The translations under genes were made by a program, and so were the position numbers. A DNA stretch of 64,000 nt. It comes from Pseudisothecium myosuroides (lineage: Eukaryota; Streptophyta; Bryopsida; Hypnales; Lembophyllaceae). The notes beneath the pieces were generated by a model. It was given only the letters and a program-made list of their open reading frames with translations, did no database searches and was not told the DNA's origin. Positions 22,380-32,775 of the stretch are shown here, piece after piece. The stretch is from positions 124,001 through 188,000 of the forward strand of contig OX637289.1 in assembly GCA_951799445.1 (NCBI GenBank), in the 5' to 3' direction. Every line of letters starts with the position of its first letter. Within the stretch, counting starts at the first letter, position 1.

Positions 22380-23420
22380 GTACCACTGCTGTTAGTATCA
22401 GCTGCCCCAAACGAATAAGATGGATCACTTGCACTCGGTCGATTAGGAGAATTCAAGTAAGAAGACGGATTAGCATACAAAAAACGATAGTTACTATCAT
22501 TCTTCCAAAGTGGGACAGCATCACTGATAATGTAATCTATTGCTTCCTTTGGCCCACTTACTTACTGGTTAGTCTGGTTTAATCAAATTCTACTGAGAGT
22601 TTGACTGTCTGAGTCTCTGAGACCTTCAGCTGTCGAGCCAGTCAGCCAGCAAAGCAAAGTCGGTAACTGGATATTTCGGTATTTGGGATTTTGATTAAGT
22701 GCATTGGGCAACGGTAACAGGTAACTCAGTAACTCACAGTAGTGAGTAGTGACAGTACACACAATGACACAATACATGAATTATGAATATACTTTCAGAG
22801 TTTCAGTCTTCCAGGCTTCCAGTTGTGAGCTGTTCTAACTTCCAAGAATCCAAGGCATAGAGTGCAATGAAGTGGTAGACTAGAATACAATACATAGTAT
22901 TAAAAAAATTCCTAAAAAGTATATGCCCGGTCGGCTGCCTGCCGTGAAAAATGCCTTTCAATCGGTAATTTGCCGTGGATACTCCTAGGGTAGCTTGCCA
23001 AAATGCCAGCATTTTTTTTTCTAGTCGGCTCATTTCCAAAAACCTTCATTTATCTTCCGGAACCCCTTCCTAAACATTTCTATCTCATTCGGAAATTCTC
23101 AAGATCAACCGGCTAGGTTGTAACTAACCGACGGCACTCCCCGTTCATTGGTACATACTTCGTTTTTGGCAGTGTACTTGTCCATAGTGGCGGAGTGTGT
23201 CGCAGTGTAAATTTTTGGTTTTTCTAAGTTACTTAAAATTTGGAACGAAAACCGTAGCCAGGGATCCGAATTTGAGTAAAGAAGTAACAGGAAACCGGAA
23301 TTTAACTACGGAACGGAACTAGTGGACAATCCGGATTCGATCGAAATTTTGCTCGGATTAGAATTGGAGCGGATCTGAGTTGGATCGGATTAGGCCTGGA
23401 ACGGATTTGGTCATGATGAC
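22380..23420. other. Spacer upstream of the 514-aa ORF
   Basis: No gene recognised. Repeated CCGGA-rich words from about 23250 onward resemble the sequence downstream of the ORF (27780-28750) in composition, but I could not find a long direct repeat that would define LTRs. Confidence 0.35.
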
Positions 23421-23429
23421 AGATCAAAC

Positions 23430-23437
23430 TATAAATA
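23430..23437 (+). promoter_or_regulatory. TATA box upstream of the 514-aa ORF
   Basis: TATAAATA about 290 bp before the ATG at 23718, in a GC-richer context. A transcript starting about 30 bp downstream would have a ~250-bp leader. Inferred from position and consensus only. Confidence 0.5.
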
Positions 23438-23717
23438 GGTTGACCAGTCCAGTTGCCACTCTTTTTCAAACTTCGTTTGTTGGAAAGCGTTCTCTCTGCG
23501 TGTATTTAGCTCTTCTCCCCAGCGCTTTGCTTTCTTGTTTTGTGAGTGTGATGGTGAACGCAGTAGTGTGTTAGAGGTGCGCAACGCTTTAGTGTGTGTT
23601 ACAAGTTTAGAGGTATTCCGGTTGAGATCGAAAGAGAGAAGTGAGGAAACGGGACGTGCGGCTAGGAGAGAGAAAGGTAGCCTCAGTGAGATTCCGGTTT
23701 AGCACAAGCGCGTGTCC

Positions 23718-25262
23718 ATGCCTCAGCTTCGCAAGAGTAGAGCAGGACCGTCCAGTTCCTCCGCAGTAGAAGTTAAACTCCGGAAGGTGTGTCCGATCAT
23801 TCCTTCAGGAGAGAAGGAAAAGGACAACCTCATGGAGGATCTCGCCATGATGGGTTGCGGGGGACTGATAGATAAACCCTGGGGGTTTAGAGAGGAACGG
23901 ATGATTCGAGAGCTGTTGGGAAAACTCTCGAATCAGTTCGATAAGACCATCCGCGGAATTCCGGGCAGTTGGACGGAAGAGATGTGGAGGTCCGTATACG
24001 ACTTCCGGTCAGGAGGTCGCGGGATGGCCACCTCGAAGGAAGGATACACTCGGGGGAAGTTCCGGAGCAACGTGGACTCGAAGGATGGGCATGCGGTCGC
24101 GGATTGTTTGGACGACCGGCATCACAACCTTTTGCAGTTCCTGGCTCCGATCATCCACCCGGAGAAGCCAACGAGGATAATGATAGCCATCGGGAACCTG
24201 ATTTTTGGAGCCCTGAGCAGGGAACAAAAAGTGGACTGGGCCCGGATCTTTTCCGATCTGGTCAGCCGTCTGGTTTCAAAGATCGGAGGAAGTAGGCCGA
24301 CACCACTGAGCCCCTACATCTTCCATCTTTACAAGCACAATCAGCTCCTCACGGACACGGAGGAGACGGAATGGACTACTCAGGAGGTACTCCTGAAGTA
24401 TGGGGAATCGAAATCGGAGGAAGAGCAGGAAGAAGGATCCGGTTCCGATGAAGAAGAAGAAGAGGAGGAGCAACACCGGCTGAAGAACAATTCACAGAAG
24501 ACGACACCTCCGCATCGGAGAAGAACCCCAACCCTTCCGGCTGAGACATCCGATCCTGGGAAGAGACCGGAATATGAAGGACCGGGTCCTTCCGGATCGG
24601 ATCCGAAGGATCCATTCAAACAACTGATCGACATCCTCAGCGATGTACGAGCAGATTGGGCGGTCAAGAAGTTGGTTCTGACCCAGATCAGTGAGCTGGT
24701 GGACGCACTAGCGAATAGCAACCTCGCGGCAGTGGTTGCAGAATACATCTCCAGCCCGGATGAGATCCGGAAGCAAGAAGCGGAGATACGACGACTTCAA
24801 GAGGAAGTCGATGCGTTGAAGACAGAACTTTTATTCCTCAAGGAGGACATGACCACCACTCGTGAGATGGCGGAGGCTACCCGGAAAATAGCTGAGGATG
24901 TGAAGGCCACTTTTGGGAAAACCGGAGAGGCCACCACCAAGGCAAAGCTGTTTGACGAGGGAGTACTCAAGGACAAGAAGATATCCGGAACCAGGTTGGT
25001 CCGGATCTTGACGAACTACTCCGAGAAGGTAGAATTGGTGATGGTGGAAGCACGAGAAGCAACAAATCGGATGGAGGTGAGCAGTCGAAAGCTGAACGGA
25101 GCGATGTTGTCAAGGTCATTCCATCTTTCCGATCTTTCGATGCCAGGGTCTTTTCCGAACGTGGGCATTCAGACGAAAGGGAAGGATCGGACTCCCCAGT
25201 CAAAGAAGAGTGGGAGGAAACTTGCGAACGCCATCAACTTAGATTCGTCACCGCACTACTAG
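23718..25262 (+). CDS. Transposon-type protein with acidic tract and coiled coil, 3' end interrupted
   Basis: An uninterrupted 514-codon frame from ATG 23718 (an in-phase GTG at 23712 is unlikely to be used). Residues 1-225 form a globular region with PWGFREERMIRELLGKL, LQFLAPIIHP and IGNLIFGALSREQKVDWARI, resembling the gag-like or 'plant transposon protein' domain of plant retroelements. Residues ~231-251 are almost all Glu/Asp/Ser; ~280-310 are Pro-rich; ~345-410 form a coiled coil (EIRRLQEEVDALKTELLFLK). No zinc knuckle, protease, RT or integrase follows. The last codons (HY and stop) are encoded by the CACTA element inserted at 25254; without it the same frame continues 32 codons to a TAG at 27629. 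It is the only long intact ORF inside the 16.5-kb element. Role unknown; a CACTA TnpA-like function is a weaker alternative. Confidence 0.7.
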   Translation: MPQLRKSRAGPSSSSAVEVKLRKVCPIIPSGEKEKDNLMEDLAMMGCGGLIDKPWGFREERMIRELLGKLSNQFDKTIRGIPGSWTEEMWRSVYDFRSGGRGMATSKEGYTRGKFRSNVDSKDGHAVADCLDDRHHNLLQFLAPIIHPEKPTRIMIAIGNLIFGALSREQKVDWARIFSDLVSRLVSKIGGSRPTPLSPYIFHLYKHNQLLTDTEETEWTTQEVLLKYGESKSEEEQEEGSGSDEEEEEEEQHRLKNNSQKTTPPHRRRTPTLPAETSDPGKRPEYEGPGPSGSDPKDPFKQLIDILSDVRADWAVKKLVLTQISELVDALANSNLAAVVAEYISSPDEIRKQEAEIRRLQEEVDALKTELLFLKEDMTTTREMAEATRKIAEDVKATFGKTGEATTKAKLFDEGVLKDKKISGTRLVRILTNYSEKVELVMVEAREATNRMEVSSRKLNGAMLSRSFHLSDLSMPGSFPNVGIQTKGKDRTPQSKKSGRKLANAINLDSSPHY

Positions 25263-25741
25263 AAAAGGGGGCCCTAATCAACTGAAAATCAATGCACTTA
25301 CATTGATTACAAAAAAAAAAAATTGGGCTCTATTGATTTGGCAGTCCTCCAAACATCAATCAACATGATTTGGTTGATTTGAACAAAAAGGAAATTTGCT
25401 CAGTTGATTCGGCAATCCTCTCAACATCATTTTCATTTTCCCACATATTGTAATAGTAAGATAGGGCCGGCCAAAAATAATTATTTAAAAGTATGCCAAA
25501 AAATAAATAAAATGAATAAGAAAAAATGTCAAATTTAGCAAAAAATTAAATGATCAAAATTTTGTAAAAAATAAAAATGTCCAATATTAGCGGGAAAGTC
25601 CAAAATAAAGTCCAATGACCATCTAAAATCAAGATATTCTATATGGCAAGGTGATGGACTTATGGTGACTCCCAAAAATAATTGGCTACTATATAAATTG
25701 TTTTAATAAACTAAAAAATTGGAAATATTAAGAGAAATTTT

Positions 25742-26343
25742 GACATGTTGTATAAAAGGGATTCTACCTTTATGTACAATTTCACTTAGAATGGATTATA
25801 TTTAGACTTATTATTATTTGAATGAAATTTTTATGGAAAAATAATTTTTTTGTGAAAAGTCAAAATGTCTCATTTCTTTTTATAGGAAGAATGTGCATCT
25901 TGACTAGAATCACATACTACAAGATTCATGAATATTGGATTTTTATTGATTGATATCTTATTGATTAAAATTTGACTTTTTAATTTTTCACTCCATAAAT
26001 TGCAAATATGTTTTTGATATATATAGTTATTTGATGTTATTTTGAATTTTTATTTTATTTTTTTCAATCTATGGAATGAAAAATGAAAAAATGAAAATTT
26101 TGAGGTCAAGTTTTAATCAATAAGATTTCAATCCATAAAATTCAATCAATAAAAATTTAAAATTCATGGAACTTATAATATGTAATTCTAGTCAAGATGT
26201 ATATTCTTCCTATAAAAAAAAATGAGACATTTTGACTTTTCACAAAAAAATTATTTTCACATAAAAATTTCATTCAAATAATAATAGGTCTAAGTATAGT
26301 CCACTGTAAGTGAAATTGTAGAATCCCTTTTGTACAACAATAT
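25742..26343. repeat. Long inverted repeat, ~270-bp arms
   Basis: The left arm (25742-26006) and right arm (26066-26343) are inverse copies; compare AAAAGGGATTCTAC with GTAGAATCCCTTTT, and GGAAGAATGTGCATCTTGACTA with TAGTCAAGATGTATATTCTTCC. A ~60-bp spacer lies between. A transcript across it would form a long hairpin. Confidence 0.85.
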
Positions 26344-26529
26344 GCCCAATTTTCACTTCACAATTCTAGTTTCTCAATTTATGAGAGCAATTTATATGGT
26401 GGCTCCAACTACTACTAAGAGTCACCGTTTTTCATTGACATTTAGTAAAAATGATAGTAGAGAGGTTGTTTTTACAATGAAATCCATTGTTCATCATGAA
26501 TTATCAAAGAATATGGGATAATTTGAAGA

Positions 26530-26970
26530 TGAGAGCTTGACCGGTCATTGTCAAAATGTAAGAATTGTGTGCAAAGTAGAATTTCAAACCTCATTTTGTC
26601 ATAGTAGAATATCTTTTTTCAAATCTTTTTGAACTAAAAAAAGTTGTGAAATCAAGCCAAATTTCAATTCCAAAAAACCGTTTGATGTTTCAAGCCTCCA
26701 ATCAAAAGTTATGGACAAATTTCAAAGTGGGTGTTTGAAATTGTCAAAAAAATGTCCTTTCTACCCCCTCTCTCAAATTTGTCCATAATTTTTAATTGGA
26801 GGCTTGAAATCTCAAACGGATTTTTGGAGATGAAATTTAGATTCATTTTCTACAATAACTTAGTTCAAAGTTTTTTGAAAAAAGTAATTCTACAATGCCT
26901 AAATGAGGTCTGAAATTCTACTTAAACCACAATTCCTACTTTTGACTTAAGTATAAACGGTTGAGCTCCT
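26530..26970. repeat. Second inverted repeat, ~200-bp arms
   Basis: Compare CAAGCCTCCAATCAAAAGTT (left arm) with AATTTTTAATTGGAGGCTTG (right arm), and GTAGAATTTCAAACCTCATTT with AAATGAGGTCTGAAATTCTAC at the outer edges. The spacer is ~45 bp around 26727-26771. Confidence 0.8.
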
Positions 26971-27532
26971 ACTGTTCCTCACTCTTTACAAATCCCATAT
27001 GGGTTGTCCTACCTCCTACCACCCCACTTGTATAAAGGCCTTGTCTTTCCCTCTCTTCAAACACCAAGGTAAGCTACATTCAAAGTTAAATTGGAATATA
27101 TGTTAAATTATATGGAATGTAGTGGTGGATTTTGGCATTCAAAGTTGTATAGTAGTATATATTTATTTAGTTATTTTGAATATAATGTAGGATTCTTTAA
27201 AGTTAAATTTTAAATTTATGAATATAATTTGAAAACTTTAATTAATTATTTAATATCAATTTGTTGATTGTTGACATGGCAATCTAATCCATTTGGCTGT
27301 TCTAGTGACGTGGCAGTCTTGCCTGTGTGGCAAGTTCAGCCTATGTGGCAGCTTACGTGGCAAATTATTGAATAATAATAATAATTTTTTCACTGTGACC
27401 GAATCAAGATATAAAATCAACATAGAAGTGTTGATTATTGTCCGAATCAAAATGTCCTAATCCACTGTCAAAAATAACATATATTTTTTGATTTTTTTGT
27501 TGAATAGGACACTAAATTTTGTAGTAGTGCCG

Positions 27533-27763
27533 GATCTCCCAGAACGTGAAACCGGGGAGCGAAACCGGAATCTGACGGACGTCTTTGAACAACTGGGAAC
27601 GGAAACGCCCAGGAGTCCCACACTGAACTAGGGACAGGATCAAAGTATGAATCTGACCTCGGATCAGGGTGTGGATCAAGGTCTAGATCAGAGCGTGGAC
27701 CAAGGTGTGGACCAAGTTATGGACAAAGGAACGGATCAAGGAGTAGATCCGGTTGTGATAGGA
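27533..27763 (+). pseudogene. Displaced 3' coding end of the 514-aa ORF, with DQGV repeats after a TAG
   Basis: Across the CACTA insertion the reading frame resumes at 27533 (GAT) exactly after the duplicated CCG, runs 32 codons (DLPERETGERNRNLTDVF...) and stops at TAG 27629-27631. The same frame then stays open for 44 more codons to TAG 27764-27766, and those codons form a tandem 12-bp repeat encoding variants of VDQG (GTGGACCAAGGT-like). The repeat may be a coding tail lost by a nonsense change, a readthrough extension, or a 3' UTR minisatellite. As placed now, none of it can be translated with the upstream ORF without excision of the element. Confidence 0.6.
27637..27755. repeat. 12-bp minisatellite (GTGGATCAAGGT)
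   Basis: Nine or ten degenerate units such as GTGGATCAAGGT, CTAGATCAGAGC, GTGGACCAAGGT, GTGGACCAAGTT, ACGGATCAAGGA. Confidence 0.85.
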
Positions 27764-27769
27764 TAGTTA

Positions 27770-28880
27770 GGATTTTAGTTTTGTAAATATTTGTTAGGAT
27801 GGACCGGACCGGATTTGATCCGGTCTGTTTGGTTAGGATCGGATGTTCTCCGGTTTGACCGGCTCGGCAGGGACCGAAAGTTCCGCGCGGACTTTCTAGG
27901 TCCCCTTTTTGTTGACTTTGAATTTTAAAATGTATATAAGTCAGTCTCTGCGAAGGAGACTGGGAGTCTTTTCTTCTGAGTTTTCTTGCATTTTCTATTA
28001 GTTTCTTGTTGTACGTCTCTCCCGCGCGTGGCAGGGCTGTTTGGTGAGGAGTTAGGAAGATGCATGCAGATTCTAGAGAGATTTCTCCCGTTGGTGTTGT
28101 TGTTTTGCTTTTATGTGCATGTGAGTAGGTATTCTTAGTGTTGGGAGTGGATTTCAGTTCCTCAGCACCTCTACAGTTCACGATTTCGGGCGAGAAAGCC
28201 ATTGTTAGGCTAGGCGGATAGGGAAGGAGTCCTTAGTCGCGCTAGAACTCTTGGATAGGAAATCCGGTTGAGTGTCCGATCTCCTGTGAGGTCTCGCTGC
28301 CCTAGTTGGTAAACGGAAGAACTTTAGTTGATGTTGGAACGGACGGGTTCACTTGTAACCACCTAACTTCCCACAGAGGGAACTTGGCATCAAGGTTGTT
28401 GTAGTATGAGAGGATCGTACGGAGGTTCTTTGTGTGACCTGCAAACCGGATCGCTATGCGGGTGGCTGTGAGAGATCAAACCGGATCCGAGCTAGTGTAG
28501 GAAGTAGCAGAATAGAGAAGTGGGTCTTCAGCCACTATAAGTCACGGAAGGAGTGGCGGGCCTTCCACTTTCAAAAGCAAGCGGCAAACCCTCTGATGGT
28601 AAAACAGAGGCAAAACTAAACCAGAGTGGAGTGAGAGTACGTGTGAGCGGACCGGAACGGATCGGTCCAAAGGAATGCCAGGATCGGAAGTTAGAGGATC
28701 CTAGGTTGTGGTAGTTTTACAGGACCGGAAAAGTGGAATTTGGGTACTGACTGAGCTTAGGTTGGAAATAGAGCTAGACACTTCACAGAATCTCATGGGT
28801 TCGATCTTTAGAGTCATTTTGTTATGCTTTAGAGTGGTTTTGGAGAGTATAACAGGGAATTTACTTACTCTGTGCTGTGA
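27770..28880 (+). other. CCGGA-rich region with a second TATA box; possible LTR or leader
   Basis: TATATAA lies at 27933-27939 in a GC-rich stretch with repeated CCGG words. About 450 bp downstream CTTGGCATCAAGG (28387) vaguely recalls a primer-binding site (TGGTATCA). I cannot find a matching second copy, so an LTR is not demonstrated. No protein recognised on +; a 161-codon stop-free frame on minus (28202-27717) looks like a chance frame. Confidence 0.3.
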
Positions 28881-28883
28881 CAG

Positions 28884-28937
28884 AGTGCATGGTGGTCATT
28901 ACTACGCGTTTATCAGGCCCACGCTCTCTGATCAGTG
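28884..28937 (+). pseudogene. UBP12/13-type ubiquitin protease exon (catalytic His box)
   Basis: A 54-bp exon between a GACAG acceptor (phase 2, completing a Gly codon) and a TG|GTGACT donor (splitting a Trp codon). It reads VHGGHYYAFIRPTLSDQW, the His box of the plant UBP12/UBP13 (USP7-like) deubiquitinases; HYYAF contains the catalytic His. These enzymes remove ubiquitin from nuclear and cytosolic targets. The exon itself is intact, but I find no neighbouring UBP exons (Cys box, MATH domain or the YKFDDE continuation), so it is a captured fragment inside the large CACTA candidate, on the same strand as the P450 and HIRA fragments. Confidence 0.85.
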
Positions 28938-28939
28938 GT

Positions 28940-30190
28940 GACTATTCAGTGTCCAATTTGCTGCTCTTACTTATGCAATTCAAATATTTTGGTATCATGA
29001 GTGTTCATTGATAGTCGATTGCAAGTATATATGGATGTGAGCTCCCAATTTGTCACTTGGGACTCGTAGAAATATTTTTTTGGAAATTTGCAATTTTAAG
29101 TTGATAAAAGTATACAAAAACTCATAAAAAGAGTGTAGAACCGAAATAGGGTTGTGTCATATCCATTATAGTATTTGGTCTAGATTTGTGTTTTTTACTT
29201 AGAATCCCCCAAACCTTGCCTAAAAATAGTATAGAAATAACAAAAAAGTTAGATTTAGAGGATTCGAGTCACACAGCCCCAAAAGGGCTAAATCCCACCA
29301 TGAATGTGGCGATTCATGGCTAGGTCGGTTCGAGGGATCCACAGCGAGGCCACTAGATCGGGTCCTAGAGTTAGATTTAGAATTCCCCATTAGATCGACG
29401 AATTCCCCAAATCCCGATTGTTAGCATGCAGGAGCCACTCACGCAAGACCGGGCCCGTGGAGGAATCTACAGCCCAAGGATGGTGTTCTAGGGTGAATCC
29501 TATGCCAGGAGTCCAACGGCGAAATCGGTTCGCCAAGATTCCTCCACCTGCAGAAGATTCCCGCACCGTCGCTAATTCAAGGAGATGACCAGTTTTAATC
29601 TTCATTGACCAATCGTGCCAGGTACGGAAACACACCCGCACGTCTTTCATGCGACTCCCTGAGAGGTCACTTGAAAAATCCCGGCATCTTCCGACTTGCA
29701 GAAGAACCTTTTCCGGGTGGTCAACCCTCCTAACCTCCAACGGGAATTTCATGGAAATTACCTAGGTTACAATAAAATCTCACTAAAAATTAGACTAGCT
29801 TGTTTTATGTTAATAATGCGCTCCGTGAAGTTTCGCGACATTCCGATAGCGGCAAGTACCCGAACCGGCGAGATTCCTCGGGAATTAACCATGTGGCGGG
29901 GTCCCCGCCACGTTGACCGGCATTCCGGGCTCATACGATGGCGAAACGAAGTCAACCAAAAGTCCTTCCCGACTCTCTCGCACCTACCGGAGACCCTAGG
30001 CTATTCACATTTCTCAAAATAGGAGACCCCCAAGATCTAAGATTTTACCACAATTTGGTTTTTAAACTAAATTAGCCTACGATGGGTTTTTGGCCTCGGT
30101 ACGGGGGGCAAGGGGATCTAGGACTAAACACGGCAATCTGGATCCAACGGCGCAATCCGTTTGGCAATTGGAGCTAATCTCCAAAAGTCG
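28940..30190. other. Spacer, no gene recognised
   Basis: Partly GC-rich between 29270 and 30030 with short open frames on both strands. The only structure noted is a hairpin CCATGAA...TTCATGG at 29297-29318. Confidence 0.35.
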
Positions 30191-30194
30191 AAAT

Positions 30195-31475
30195 TTGGAG
30201 TTAACTTTGGGAAGTAAAAAGTAGAGTAGGAAATAGAAGTCAAAACCCTAGAGTTAAAAGTTGGAATTAAATTTAGGAGGGTAACATTTAAAGTTAATCG
30301 AGGATTAAAACGATAGGATTAAATTTGGAAGTAGAAGTCAATAGTCAAAAGTCAAAAGTTTAGATTAAATTTAAAGGTTAAATTTTAGAGTCAATTGGGG
30401 AGTAAAAGGTTAGAGTCAAAAGCTAAAAGTAGAAGTTAGAACTTAGAGGTAGCAGTTAAATTTTAGAGTTAGTTGGAAGTAGAAAAATCTAGAGTCAAAG
30501 TAAAAACGTAGAGTTAAACCCTCGGGGGGGGCACCTAGTATTTTACTACAAACCACGTGCGAACAAGTGGTTTCTAATGAACTATAATTTCAACTTAAAA
30601 TTTTGAGGGTTGCTTAATAATGACTATAGGTTTCTATTGCCAAAATTTCAAACTAAAATAATAGTTGAAATGATTTGTACAAGAGGTTGAAAATGACCTA
30701 AAACGGCATGTTTTTCAACTCAAATATTTATAGAGATCACATTTAGATGACCATTGCATCAATACTCAACTCAAAATGAACTTTCAATAGAGAGCTATTT
30801 TTAGAAATTTTTTGTTCATTTTTTAGACAATTTTTTAGGATATAATATAGGGGTGTGAAAGTTATTTTTCAGTTGTACAGTGTATCTAATTACTTCAAAA
30901 ATTTGTAACTAATTATCATTAACAAATAAAAATATCAATAATTCAAAACATAAACTTTTGAAGTAGGAAAATCTAGTCATATTTTTTTTATTCTATTTTA
31001 TTTAAATTTTAGGATATAATATAGGGGGTCCAAAGTTTTGTTTGCACGTGTTTTCTAATAGACACTCTAAGTGACCCCCCCGAGGTTAAACTTGGAGGTT
31101 AAGATTGGGAATTAATTTTAGAAGTAAAAATTTAGAGTTAAAAGTCAAAAACCTAGAGTTAAATTAGGAGTAAAAATCTACAGTAAAAAGTGAAAAGTTA
31201 GAGTTAACTTTAGAGGGTAAATCTTAGAGTAGTTTAGAAATAAGAACATAGAATTAAAAGTGAAACTTAGAATTACCCTAGAAGGTTAAAACTTGGAAGT
31301 TAGGAGTTGAAGTTGATTTAGAAGTAAAAACCTAGAGTCAAAAGTCAAAACCTAGAATAGAAGTCGGGAGTTAATACCTAGAACCCAGCTGAAAAAGTAA
31401 AATCTAGAGTTACCTTAAGAAGTTGGAACTTTAGGGGTAACTTTTAAAAGTAGAACTTCTAGGTGGAGTTTTAGA
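30195..31475. repeat. Low-complexity AGAGTTAAAAGT-type repeat, interrupted by a MITE
   Basis: Irregular repetition of AAAACCTAGAGTTAAAAGTC and TTAGAGT(C/T)AA words at 30195-30513 and 31092-31475. It is purine-rich on + and has no fixed period. The array was split by the element at 30520-31085. Confidence 0.7.
30520..31085. mobile_element. 566-bp MITE with CCTCGGGGGGG termini
   Basis: Begins CCTCGGGGGGGGCACCTAG and ends CACTCTAAGTGACCCCCCCGAGG (inverted), with a further inverted match of CACGTGC.AAC about 35 bp in. The 6-bp sequence TTAAAC flanks it on both sides (30514-30519, 31086-31091). The inside is AT-rich with no ORF. The phrase GGATATAATATAGGGG occurs twice (about 30838 and 31012). 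Confidence 0.85.
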
Positions 31476-32313
31476 AACTCAAGATAGTCTTAAGGGTTCA
31501 TGGAAGGAACATAGGGGTTCCCCTTTTTTTTTACGTAGTTAGGGACGTTAGAAATGATGCCAACTACCCAATCTACCCTCGACATAGGATAGATAGTTAG
31601 GGAGTCAAGATTTCACCATCACTCTGAACATCGCAGTTAACTTGTGAGTTACTACATGCATTACTAATTATTCGCTGCCATCCACAACCCTTAGGAAACG
31701 TTAGCAAAAAAGATCCATTGCTTGGAAAGCACAGTGGACTGCGCTCACAACACCCCCATATATTAAAAAAGTGAATAAAGGCATAGAACCTGGCCGGTAT
31801 TCGCTCTATTACCAAGGGTGGGTAATCTAGCGCCCACAATGGACCATAGTTTTGATATTTACATCCTTCAATTTTCTGTCTAACCAATATAGATTAGTAG
31901 TAATGTCTTTTATTCTTGTCTTATGTTATTGCTTATTAACATACATGATTGGATAGGTTCTAGTTTGATAATGAGCAAGTGACAAAGAAGGGATGACATT
32001 ATTACGTTCCCAAGTATCTTATGTACTGCTGCTCCTTGTCGGCAAGTTCTGAAGACTGTGGCAAGTCCACAGTGAAGCATGACTTTTTTCCACTCCATCT
32101 AAACAGCAGCTTGTGCCCAAAAAAGTGCTGTGGGGTAGGTCTATTTTCGTTGTTATCTCTTCTTTATGGCTATAGGCTCTTCTCCAACGGGAGAATATGA
32201 ACATGAAGTATTTCATTTCATTTTGTTAGAATTTCAAATCGTCTGTTTATTTTGATCATGTTTAGACTTGATTTCTGTCAATGATTTTTGATTTGGTGTG
32301 TTATAATGGGCAG

Positions 32314-32775
32314 ATATGGACTGACAAGATTGCTGATTGAGACTGAAGGTACTCTAGGGTCTATCAAAGAGGTCATTCTTTGTCTCCAAAGAATTCCTCA
32401 AGCTACTGTTGTAAGCTACTGTCATACTACTTGTAAAGTTTTGATTTGCGTACAGATTTATCCTTCCTTCAGTTTTGTTCTTCCTTCCAATTTTAATTTG
32501 GCGCTATGAAAATGTATCTGGAAAATTATTGTAGGTTTTCTCAACCGTGGTTTTAGTTCCTAAGTGCTGAGGCTTTTCATTAGCTCATTTTCAAGTGATG
32601 TTTTTAATCATTCTGTGACAAACTGTGAAGTGATGCAACAATTTCATTGTATCCGAACATTTGATGAATATGCAATTATTTTGACTCTATGTTGGTAAAT
32701 GTTGGTGCTCATGCAGGTAAATATTGAGATTGAAGCTGTAGAGTGCGATGCTTGCTTTTCGGTGGAGTTTTGAGT
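32314..32775 (+). pseudogene. Two-exon fragment of unrecognised gene with Cys pairs
   Basis: Exon 1 (32314-32410) follows a GGGCAG acceptor, reads YGLTRLLIETEGTLGSIKEV then ILCLQRIPQATV, and ends at a GTAAGC donor. Exon 2 starts at 32717 after ATGCAG in matching phase, reads VNIEIEAVECDACFSVEF and hits TGA at 32773-32775. Beyond it, in another frame, comes LTCKSCGLLLPAYAKSKEF, so two CxxC pairs (CDAC, CKSC) may once have formed a zinc ribbon. The frame change plus stop suggests decay. I cannot name the family. It lies inside the large CACTA candidate on the same strand as the other fragments. Confidence 0.45.

Larger units (their letters stand above)
25254..27529. mobile_element. Nested non-autonomous CACTA element (2,276 bp)
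   Basis: Begins CACTACTAGAAAA and ends TTTTGTAGTAGTG, the canonical CACTA/En-Spm termini, and is flanked by a CCG duplication (25251-25253 and 27530-27532). Subterminal regions repeat TTGATT and GAATCAA words (for example TTGATTCGGCAATCC left, GTCCGAATCAA right). It has no transposase. It contains two long inverted repeats (25742-26343 and ~26530-26970). Both the ends and the duplication are unambiguous. Confidence 0.93.

Noticed and set aside
24276..24748. Minus-strand open frames with long Leu/Ser runs
   Set aside because: They are the reverse reading of the acidic GAA-rich tract of the 514-aa ORF.
27717..28202. 161-codon minus-strand open frame
   Set aside because: Opposite to the CCGGA-rich leader-like region; residue composition is not protein-like and part of it is the reverse of the 12-bp repeat. 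Treated as a chance frame.
23250..28750. LTR retrotransposon with paired LTRs around the 514-aa ORF
   Set aside because: No long direct repeat was found on the two sides, only similar CCGGA-rich composition, and no RT, integrase or protease is encoded.
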